This document shows, piece after piece, positions 41,201-53,200 of a stretch of 64,000 nt of DNA (the stretch's first letter is position 1; each line of letters starts with the position of its first letter). The position numbers and the translations under genes were made by a program. Origin of the DNA: Phoronis australis (taxonomy: Eukaryota > Phoronida > Phoronidae); the NCBI GenBank assembly GCA_002633005.1, contig NMRA01000353.1, positions 133,625 to 197,624 on the forward strand, read 5' to 3'. The notes below the pieces were generated by a model, which was not told where the DNA came from, searched no databases, and was given only the letters and a program-made list of their open reading frames with translations.

Positions 41201-44200
41201 CCATAAAAGATATGACAGCATCTCTTGTGCTACAAAAAGAATAAATTCATATCACAAACCTGAACTTCGATTAAAAATTCAAATGCTTGCAATAATCCTG
41301 TGTATCAGCTTAAACAGAAGCTATCCGATTGTTGGAATCCTGTGTGAATTGATAGGGCCATGAATTAAATTCTTCCAGTCTATCAGAGTATAAACTCCAT
41401 TTCTCTCGGACTTCCTTCGAGGATTTTTTAGTATTTCGCTTAAGGGAGAAGAAACATGTCTACAACATTTTGTATCGTTCTGCCACTGTGGCAAGGTGTC
41501 TTTGGTACCATCTTAGATTTTGACTTTCAACAAACATCTAAGTACAGTGTATTGTTTTTTATGTGCCCACATGCACATATGTGGTTGCATATCGCTGTCC
41601 TCTCCGGGTATCTGGTGTTATTCAGTCAATGAATGTTAATTTCACTTAACACTGCTCATGTCTGAGGTTGTTTCTTGACATGACCTCTGTTCATATTAAA
41701 GCTTGATGTTTGTGTTGTAGTGGAAGAAATCCTTTGAAAGCTATGACTTGCTAACCTTTTCTCAAGTCCTTGTTTTGTACGTTGTGTGTATGTGAGTCAC
41801 GTCAGATTATACCGTAAACTCGTGAGTTAATGCCCTGGGTGCTTAAATTGGGAAACCCTGAGACAGGGGGTGGGCAATTACCCAAGCAGTGGGCACTTAA
41901 ACAGAAAATTGGCAAAATTCGGGGGTGGGCGATTACCCTAGAGGTGGCCACTTATGTCCAAATTTTAGCCGAACTGTGTAAGGGTATGGGGTGTTCATTC
42001 GAGCACGGAACTTGTAAGTTCGGTCAATCAGTGGAACCCTACAACCACGAAATTTTTCGTGGCTCACACAGAAATGGAATTTCGACTTTGATCGGGTGAT
42101 TTCGCAAGACCATTGCTAAAAACTCAGATGTTTTCAAATATATTAGTGCGCTGCAGAATGTCATACAACGGAACTTTATGAAACTCCAATTCCTTTCCTC
42201 GTTTAAACAGCCTGACCTAAACTTTGCAATTGCAACGAGAGGGGGTGGGATTAATTGCTCAATTCAAATCTGGGTCAATTCGGGATATACATCTAGCACA
42301 TGCTGCGTGTGTGCAATTGCAATGAGAGGGGGGTGTGATTAATTGCTTATTTCAAATCTGGGTTTATGTGGGAGATAATTCTAGCAAAATCACGTGCTCT
42401 GTGCGTACAACTTGTACGCGCGAATAACTTCACAGTGCAATCGAGATCATTAGTGAACGACTAATCTCGTAGTAGAAAAATGCCAGTTATGAACTTGACC
42501 TGTATTAATTTAACAAAAGACCAGTTAATAAGTTTAAGAAAAGGTAGTTGCAAGGCTTAAGTTATACCACAAATGCCGGCTAAAAACGTGTACATAAGCT
42601 GCGAACAAAAGCACAAGTTCAAGCTGTTAGCGGTACGTTGGGGATGGGCAATTACCCGAGAAGCTGAACTTTGTGCAAAGTGGGGATGGGCGATTACCTG
42701 AACAGCGGGCGCATACATGGAAATTTGGCAGGGAGGGGCGATTACCTGGGCATGGGCATTAACCGTGGGTTTACGGTAATTGCATGTTTGAGATACTTTA
42801 GAAAAGGATTGCTTTAGTCATAACTGTACTTATCTTGTTCGGCTGTGTGTGCAGACTGGTACCTTAACTGAGGATGGCCTAGATATGTGGGGTGTGGTTC
42901 CTTGTTCATCCCGAGACTTCGACGTGGTGTTGCCTAAGGCAGATGATCTACCCAAAGGTCCTCTGTTGACTGCCTTGGCGACGTGTCACTCACTTACTAT
43001 CATTGATGGCGTCATAAATGGCGATCCTCTGGATATTAAGATGTTTGAGTCGACTAAGTGGGTATGTTGACATCTTTTTCTTGCTTATGATTCTTTTATT
43101 CTGGGGCTATTTTAATCAAGGTTAAAAGGTACTGTTGTGCCTGTGATTTGTAATGTCAGAGCAGTGGTTTAGTTATAGTGAATTACTCTGGTGTTGAATT
43201 AGACTGAATAACATAATTATACATAAGGTGCACCACCGTTGATGGAGTCTTCAACCTGTTTGGATAATGATGATCTCAGTAGTTTCATTGTATTATTGGT
43301 TAAACTTGTCTAGAAAAAAATTAGAATGTATTGTAAACGTCCTTCAGTTATTGAAGGCAAGTGAAAGTAGATTTTGTCAAAATTTTCAACAGAAAGTTGT
43401 ACTGCACTCCCCACTTGATATCAAACAACACTACGATAAAAATGAACATTTGTTGTACTGTCATAAATGTCATACAGAGACTAGCGCCACCTGTGTATTA
43501 CAGGAGTTAGAAGAGCCTGGAGAAGATGCTAATAAATTTGATGTGTTTGCTCCAACTGTTGTCCGTCCTAGAACGTGTGGCATACAATCATCCACCCTTC
43601 CTACCAGTGAGGTGAGACTCTCACGTACTTTGTCATGTCATACAATCGTTTATCGTACATTCCAGTGAGGTGAGACTCTCACATACTTAGTCACGATTAA
43701 AAGAGCATTTTCAGAAGCAGCAGAGAGAGGTTATAAATTGTTTTTTTATGTGCCATGCTAGTAATGTGATAATTTCAAGATACTTATATGTCAAAACATG
43801 TAAAAGTTTTCAGCAGTAACCCTTAGGGCGGTCATTCTGGTGCTCCCAAATTCTAAAGGAAGTCACTTTGTCCTTCAGGAATCTCTGGTTGTGTTCTCAC
43901 AAACTGCGCTTACTTATTTTCTCTTGTACACAATTTCTCATATTCCTTTCTTGTGAATTGCATTCTCTTTTCAGTGCATCATAAGCTTTTTTGTATGAGA
44001 TCATTCTTTTTTGGCTAATGATAATTTAATTACACCGGGATTATGGTTTCTACAGTGATCTTCTTCAACACGTCTGTTGATGTGATAAACTTTCTGTTGC
44101 AGACTCTGGCCTATGAAGTGGGCATAGTGCGTCAGTTCACGTTCTCCTCTTCACTTCAACGAATGTCTGTGGTAGCGAGAACACTTGGAAATGACCACTT

Positions 44201-47200
44201 TGATCTGTATACAAAGGGTGCTCCAGAGATGATCGCCTCGCTGTGTTTGCCAGATACAGGTGATTGACTGTGCCTCCATTTTCATGGAGTTAACTTATAG
44301 GCCATGCAGGAATGTTCTGTTTTCAACTTACTTTTAAGCAAGCATAAATGCTCGTCAGTCCACACATTTTGATATGTTTCTGGGGGAAAATGGCTTAGTT
44401 TTGAGAAAATGTGAAACTGGTGATAACTGACCACAAATTATCATTTGGACATTTGGGAGTTTAGGAAGTGGACATGCTCATTGCAAGGACAGAGAACTTT
44501 TCCTCCAACTTACGCACTTGCAGTGTGAATGTATATGTCTGTATATGTCACTGTGGCTTTGTTACAAATCATTGTTGTTGCTTAGTGCTTTTGACCAACA
44601 TTTCATCAATTTTAATCCGTTGAAAAGGTGTTGACAGGCACTTTGAATGTTTGATCATTTGGGCTTACTGATAAATGAACATGTAGTGGTCTGTACTGAG
44701 AGTTATGACATTGGCCTTACTCTTTAGAACAACTTGATGTCTTTGAAATAGTGGACTTCTTCATGGGATAGTTATGAATCAGATTGGCAACATCAGTGCA
44801 ATTTTGTTTAACACACTTATCCATTGCACTTTTTCAACAATGTTACATCATTACCCAAGCTACAAATCTCATTTCTATGCATTCTGATGCACCCACATAT
44901 TTATATGTGGTGCATATTGCCTTCATCTCTGTCCGGGCATCTGGCGTCTGCTGCATCTAATGAACCCCTTTCAGGATTTTCATGGGATTTGACAGATATG
45001 TTTCTTTGAAAGTGACAACATATGACGACGAATTTGGGATTGATCTTATGATTATGGCTTTTTTCGCTGTTGTCTCTGTATTTTTGAAGTTCTTGGATGG
45101 ATTTCATGAAATGTGGCAAATAGGTTTCTATACGGGAAACAACGACAACTTTCATTTTCGGATGTCTGTGACAATGCCACGTCACCTAGTGGCCATTTAT
45201 AATTAAAGATTTAATCCCTTTTTGGCGCTGGCGTTTTTATCTAACAACTTGGTTGATGGACCACTGTGAAAATTAGCAGACATGTTCCTGATGAGGAAAC
45301 TGCATCTGACATTGATTATCGCACGGCTTTGACTATTCTTCTGTCCCTTTGTGGGATTTTGTTTTTTGCATCCATGGGTTTATCTCCTTAGCCTTTTGCA
45401 GTAATTGTGTGAAATTTGTCAGATGTGTTCCTATGGAGCTGACAACAGATAATGAGTTTCAGACCAATCTGACGACTGGTGTGCCCCCTAGTGGCAGTTT
45501 TATTTATTTACGTTTTCCTGTGTGTCTAGTAGTTCATTGATGGATTTCATGAAACTTGGCTAGTATATTCCTATTAAGGAGACGACAATGTCTTGAGACA
45601 AATCTGACTATCGCTGTGTCTCCTAGTAGCAATTTTAGTTTTTTATGGATTTTCTTGAAATTTGGCAAATAGATTTCTGTTAAAGAGGTGATGGTGATCT
45701 TTCATTTTTATATGGATTTGTTGTGTTTGTGCACCACTTAGAGGCCATTTGTATTTTTAGAGCCAGCTTTTTCTGGCAATTTTAATTTTTACGTTTACCT
45801 CAGTTTTTAATGAAATTTAGCAAACAAATTTCTGTTATGATAGCAATAGCATATTTCCATTTTGGGATGGAATTGATATATTCTGCAGTACCTAGTGGTC
45901 ATTTTTATTATTTTGAAAGTTCTGTCTGTATTTGCCAAAATGCTCAAATAATCATTATTAAAATGTGCAGATGAATTATTACTGAGAAGAGCATGACTGC
46001 CCTGGTGCCACTTAGTGACATTTTTTTGTATCTGTGACTTTATCTCCTAAACCCTTTTGGAAGATTTTTTAGAAATTTGTCTAGTAAGTGTAATTCTATT
46101 AACTTAACAAAAGATGGTCGGGTTGGATTACCGCTTCATCTGCAATTTTTGTCACGTTGGCTGCTCTGTAATAGGTGACTTATTTTGATGAAAATTAGCA
46201 AAAAGCTTTTTGTTTCTTGAGACGAGGACATCTTCCCATCAGTAAATATCCTTATATGCACACCATTTGCGACGCAATTGTGGGCACATTTCGATGCTCT
46301 GCGTTGCTCTTGTTGTTTAATCTTTGATCTCTCATTGACTGTATGGTTTAGTTTTTAACGAATGTCATGGCAATCTTTTAGCGCATTCGTGTTTTCTGTG
46401 GTAAGATTCATTCAGTTCTGTTCTACCCCTTGTTACATATTAATTTTCATTGACCTGATCGGCGTATCATTCCAGTTCCCTTGGACTTCCATTCCACTCT
46501 CATGAAATACACTCAGCATGGATATAGAGTTATCGCTCTGGCTCACAAACCACTCAAGCTAAGTTACGTAAAGGTTCAGCGTGTGGAGAGGTTAGTCAAT
46601 GCACTTGTCAATGAGAAGAATGTACTAAAGAAATAATCCAATGATTTAATATGCATTCCAAGCAAATGTATCTCAAGCCTAGCAAAGAAACACAGACTTT
46701 TTGCACCAGTCACTGACTTCAAACATGATTTATGGTAACAAAAAACTTCGTACCTGGAATGTGAACTACTGATAAGTCTTGGGAACAGAAAATGACACAC
46801 TATTTTCACACAGATTGGCTGGCCAGGGTTGTGCAAGTTGTGGTTTGCCTGAGGGTTGTGCAAGTTGTAACTTGACTGGGGCTTGTGCAAGTTGTGGCTT
46901 GGCTAGGAATTGTGCAAGTTGTGGATTGGCTAGGAATTGTGCAAGTTGTGGCTTGGCTGGGGGTTGTGTAAGTTGTGGCTTGACTAGCGTTTTGCAAGTT
47001 GTGACTTTGCCGGGGCGTTGTACAAGTTGTGGCTTGACTGGGGGTTGTGCCAGTAGTGACTTAGTCGGGTGTTGTGCAAGTTGTGGCTTTACTGGGGTTT
47101 GTGTAAATTGTGACTTGGCTGGAGGTTGTGCAAGTTTATATGTGACTGGGGATTGTGCAAGTTGCGGCTTGACTGGGGATTGTGCAAGTTGCGTCTTGNT

Positions 47201-50200
47201 GCGGCTTGGCCGGTGTTTATGCAAGTTGTGGCTTAGCTGGGTGTCATGCAAGTTGTGGCTTGACTGGGGGGTTGTGCAAGTTGCGACTTGGGCTCGTATT
47301 GCATTAGCTTGTCGTCTAGTATTGTACCATTAATGCAGTGTTCTCCACGACCTGTTTTAACTCGACGCTGCAACGAGTTAGGATTTTGCCGCATCGAGTT
47401 TGGAAAATGCGCGTCGAGTTTGAAAAGTGCTGCGTCAGGTTTGAACTTTTGGCCTGGCTTGGCATTTCAGCCCTCGACACTAAAGCAGGGCCTGATTATC
47501 CAACATCAAGCCCATTACAGAATGTTAGAGGCAGTCAACACTATATGTATAACTTTGTATGACACTACAAAAAGAGTTTTATTTATCATTAATAAAATCT
47601 GCAAAAATCTTCAAAAAACAAAAATTTCGTGGAGTCATCTATCTTGCTTAATCAAATTTCTAATTTACTTTGTCATTCTAACTTTAAAATTTTGCAAGTC
47701 AATCTGTAAAGAAACAATTTAATTGGCTTAATAAAGACAATTTTGATTTTGACTGACATCTAGTGGCAAGTTAGAGCTTTTATGAGCTTATTCAACTTGA
47801 CAACAGGTCTCACTAAAAACTAGGTCACATCAGAACTCATGTTAGTAGTACTTAATATGTCTAATTGATATTAAAATCGGCATTGATATTATTAAAAGAA
47901 TTTTTAATCTTTTGTTTGATGCTCTGGGTCTGTCAAATGCTTTGGAGGAATTATGAGATATATTGGTAGGAAAGCTAAACTTTGAAGTGTCTAAAAAGTA
48001 GGTCACACCAGTGCACTGTGCAGTTTTAAACCATATATAAATACCTCCAGCAGACCCAAGGTCATGATTAGAAATGACACAATGTCAACTACTGTTACTA
48101 AATATTTGCGTCGAGTTTGGAATTTACAATGTGGAGAACACTGTAATGTATGAATTGTGATAACAGCATTTGCGTTGAATGTATTTTTTGGCTTTTCTTC
48201 ATTTAATGAAATCAAAGTTTCCAGTTCCATTATATGTATATCAACTTGGTACGCGATGACAAAACATTCCATTTGATTTGCAACACGTGACTAACCTTTA
48301 ACTGCTGTTAATGTTGTGACTTGTTTGTCATTTCAATGTTGTCAGTCATTCTCTCTTACTTGTGCTTTGTTGAATTGCATTTTGAAAGTGTGTGGCTCAC
48401 ATAAAAGGTCTGTTTTTCATCTCCTAAGTAACTTGTATTTTTTGGGCTTGTCACTCGTATTTCAGGCCTCCATAGCATTTTACTTTCCTGGACTTGCAGC
48501 TGTTTTTGTTCTACGGATTCATTTCTAGCCAAGTTGTGTGTTTCTCAGCTATACCACAATGTGCTCGATGTAGTTTTGCATTAAAATTTATTCCAAAGCT
48601 ACAACTTTAAAAAGTGCTTCAAAAGTATCTCATTAATTAAAGCGTGTACTGACACATCTTGTGTAAAAAAAATTCAGATGTGTTTAAAAATACGGTGCTT
48701 GCAAACATGTGGTAATGGATTGTTTGCAGGGAGAAGGTTGAGTTTGACCTGCACTTCTTGGGTCTCCTCATCCTAGAGAACAAGCTGAAGAGGGAGACAA
48801 CTCCTGTTATCCATCGACTACAGTCTGCAAACATCAAGGTTATCATGGTCACTGGTAAGTATAGTGACAATATCTAAAGCAGATTGATGGTGGAGTATTG
48901 ACCATCTGAAACTTTGATATTGGCTGGTGATGAGTAATTTGTTATCGTGGTGGTATTAATTTGTTCATTAAAATTACCTCAGGAAATAAACAGACAAGAC
49001 ATGATAACTAAAAGTAAGGATACAGCATAAATTAGTTCCTCTTTCTTGCAGGTGACAACATTTTGACAGCTGTTAGTGTTGCTCATGAATGTCGTCTGAT
49101 TCAAGAGAACCGTAAGGTGATCCTACTGGATGCTGAACCACCAATCAACAATGTGCCAGTACAGTTAGACTGGTCGTACGCAGACAATGTCAACCAGCAT
49201 GTGACCGAGGTCACTGTGGACTCATATGTATGTTATCACCTTTGTCACACTTCAACTTACAATGTTTTCATTAAAAGGGAAAGCCTTACTTTTCATTGTT
49301 ATTCTTAAAGCCACATGCAGTGCCGTTTTGAAGAATCTTTGTTTTGAATCTTGTTTTGGAGTGGAACATACCTTTTTATGCACCCACATGACTTGTTTAT
49401 ATGTCATGTGGGTGCATTATGCCACCATCTCTGTCCGTCTATTTAGCACCTGCTGCTGTGTCTCCAGAAGCCCGTGATGGGTGATTTGGAGAGGTTTTCC
49501 TACAGTTGATGAGGCGGCATGAGCGAAGTTTCAGTTGTGATGAATTATCGGTATGGCCCCTAGTGGCAATTTTACTTTTTATGCAGCCACAGCTGTGCTG
49601 CCTGCAAACACTTGCAATGTCTCAATGAAATTTGGCAGATGTGTAAAACTGATGACATTAGAGTTTACTAGAAACTAAAGTGTGGATCGATTCGTCACTG
49701 CAAATTAAGTTGCAGTTTTAAAACTGCAGATTTGATACGGCTGAGTCACTACAGTATAGAGCTTTTGTAAAAGATTAATACTGGCTTTTTAAGACATATC
49801 TGTATTATTAATGAGGCATTTACCAGCAGTGGTGTACCTGTATGTGTTCACAAGGACAGCATGTCTTTCACTGCAATATTCACTTTACTGCTTAATTGAT
49901 GAGCGGTTGTTGTGTACTTTGTATGATTGTAGAGGTGCAGTCAAATCGAGATAATTTCAGGGTCACATCAGGTGGATACAAGTAGATCTAAGCTATACTT
50001 AGGCAGGCTTAGTTTGTGCCATCAGTTTCTCCATTGTGTGCTCAGTGGGAAGAATTAATTCAGTGGTGTCAGTTTGATCATTGTGTGCTTAATGTAAATT
50101 CTGCCTTTGTTGTTTCAGGATAAGACATCCATCACTATTGAGGAAGGGGAATCAGACAAGTTCTACTTTGCCATGACTGGTAAAACTTGGGGTGTGGTCA

Positions 50201-53200
50201 GACAATACCTGCCAGACCTTCTGCCAAAGGTACTTCCCCATCAATCTCTTGTTGTATGATGACCAAGCTTCACATTGAAGATCATGTGTTACTGAAGTCC
50301 TGCTATTTCACTGACTCTAATGGTCCTGTGCTAAATTTAAGGAGGTTTAAACCCCCACCACAGTAACTGACCTCTTGTAAAACACTTTTGTTGATATATT
50401 GTGTTACTAATGTAGTATTTATGAGTATGTTATTTTATACATTACAGCTAGTTGTGCAAGGAGCAGTCTTTGCCAGAATGTCCCCAGATCAGAAGGCGCA
50501 GTTGGTTGAGTGTCTTCAAGAGCTTGGGTAGGTGTCTGTGTCTGTATCATAGTATACAATATTTTTGTCAAGTGTTATGTACTGACTACAGTTGATACAC
50601 TCTCTGGGCATACACTGCTTTAGCCGTGTCAACTGGCTATGACATCTGATTTGTTTATGAGCCGGAAGTCATCATTGAAAACAAATCCAATGTTCATGTA
50701 GATGGTTCTTTCTGGCCCAATATGCCGAGACAGTGAATCAAGTGTTGCCAGAGTATTTTAGGAACAATACCAAATGTACAAGCTTGGAGGCATCACCTGA
50801 TACATGTGTATTTAGTGGTGTTTATGACAAATAAGATTAATTGTATTGATGAGGCGATATGGATATGAGTTACCGATACTTTGATACTAGTCTCAATAAT
50901 ACTTTGATACTAGTCTCAATAATACTTTGATACTAGTCTCCAATAATACTTTGATACTAGTTTCCAATAAGATTTTTTGATACTAGTCTCCAATAATATA
51001 CTTTGATACTAGTCTCCGTTAATACTTTGATATTAGTCTCCAATAAGATACTTTGATACTAGTCTCCAATAATACTTTGATACTAGTCTCCAATAATACT
51101 TTGATACTAGTTTCCAATAAGATTTTTTGATACTAGTCTCCAATAAGATACTTTGATACTAGTCTCCAATAATCCTGCAAACTAAGCCTAAACTTTGTTG
51201 GGTCAGATCACTCACTTTCTATTTGGCAAGTTGTAGTTGAAAAGAAAATGATTCACTCACGTGTGGTTGTACTGTTCTCATTATCAGCTACTATGTGGGA
51301 ATGTGTGGTGATGGAGCTAATGATTGTGGTGCCCTGAAGGTGGCACATGCAGGCATCTCTCTGTCTGAGGCGGAGGCATCCGTTGCGTCTCCATTCACAT
51401 CCAAGACGCCCAACATTGAGTGTGTACCAAAAGTTATCAGGTATGTTCTATAGACGTAATTATATTCTGCCACCCTACTGTTTTATTATCAAGATCTTGC
51501 ATTTCAATGCAATACAATAAATTTTGTTAATTCCTGCCATTGTTTAAAATATATATTTTAGTAAAAGGTGAATTGGTAAAAAAATACATACTTTGACTTT
51601 AAGACACATATAGTTGATGTAGAAGGATTTATGGTTATTTGTCATTTAACCATGATCTTGTTTTATCATTGTTTATCTGCACTAATTTATCCAGTAATAT
51701 CTTTGATTCTTGTTTTTATACTTTCCTCTTGTGCATATGTGGGAATGCTTCAATATGAATTCCATATTTCTTGAATTAATATTTGGTGCTANTTAATTGA
51801 TGAGCGGTTGTTGTGTATTTTGTATGATTGTAGAGTTGCAGTCAAATCAAGAGATAATTTCAGGGTCACATCAGGTGCATACAAGTACATCTAAGCTATA
51901 CCTAGTAGGCAGGCTTAGTTTGTGCCATCAGATTCTCCATTGTGTGCTCAGTGGGAAGAATTAATTCAATGGTGTCAGTTTGACCATTGCGTGCTTATTG
52001 TAAATGCTGCCTTTGTTGTTTCAGGATAAGACATCCATCACTATTGAGGAAGGGGAATCAGACAAGTTCTACTTTGCCATGACTGGTAAAACTTGGGGTG
52101 TGGTCAGACAATACCTGCCAGACCTTCTGCCAAAGGTACTTCCCCACCAGTCTCTTGTTGTATGATGACCAAGCTTCACATTGAAGATCATGTGTTACTG
52201 AAGTCCTGCTATTTCACTGACTCTAATGGTCCTGTGCTAAATTTAAGGAGGTTTAAACCCCCACCACAGTAACTGACCTCTTGTAAAACACTTTTTTGTT
52301 GATAGATTTTATTACTAATGTAGTATTTATAAGTATGTTATTTGATACATTACAGCTTGTTGTGCAAGGAGCAGTCTTTGCCAGAATGTCCCCAGATCAG
52401 AAGGCGCAGTTGGTTGAGTGTCTTCAAGAGCTTGGGTAGGTGTCTCTGTCTGTGACATAGTATACAATTTTTTTGTCAAGTGTTATGTACTGACTACAGT
52501 TGATGCACTCTCTGGGCATACACTGCTTTAGCCGTGTCAACTGGCTATGACATCTGATTTGTTTATGAGCCGGAAGTCATCATCGAAAACAAATCCAATG
52601 TTCATGTAGATGGTTCTTTCTGGCCCAATATGCTGAGACAGTGAATCAAGTGTTGCCAGAGTACTTTAGGAACAATACCAAATGTACAAGCTTGGAGGCA
52701 TCACCTGATACATGTGTATTTAGTGGTGTTTATGACAAATAATATTAATTGTATTGATGAGGCGATATGGATATGAGTTACCGATACTTTGATACTAGTC
52801 TCCAATAATACTTTGATACTAGTTTCCAATAAGATACTTTGATACTAGTCTCCAATAATACTTTGATATTAGTCTCCAATAATACTTTGATATTAGTCTC
52901 TAATAATACTTTGATACTAGTTTCCAATAAGATTTTTTGATACTAGTCTCCAATAAGATACTTTGATACTAGTCTCCAATAATCCTGCAAACTAAGCCTA
53001 AACTTTGTTGGGTCAGATCACTCACTTTCTATTTGGCAAGTTGTAGTTGAAAAGAAAATGATTCACTCACGTGTGGTTGTACTGTTCTCATTATCAGCTA
53101 CTATGTGGGAATGTGTGGTGATGGAGCTAATGATTGTGGTGCCCTGAAGGTGGCACATGCAGGCATCTCTCTGTCTGAGGCGGAGGCATCCGTTGCGTCT

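Larger units (their letters stand above)
49892..51791 (+). repeat. Direct duplication, unit A (contains exons 20-22)
   Basis: 1,900 bp repeated at 51,793-53,601. The first part differs by scattered substitutions and small indels. The minisatellite inside differs in copy number. From the array to the end the units appear identical. The unit ends at TTTGGTGCTA directly before a single N. Confidence 0.93.

Noticed and set aside
43612-43690. Second donor after exon 15 at the repeated CAGTGAGGTGAGACTCTCAC
   Set aside because: Using it would add about 57 bases without family similarity; the first donor at 43,612 gives the conserved join.
46766-47333. Long open frames on both strands with Cys/Gly- or Gln/Pro-rich repeats
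   Set aside because: They follow from a 27-bp minisatellite whose unit is a multiple of three. They lie in an intron and contain an N.
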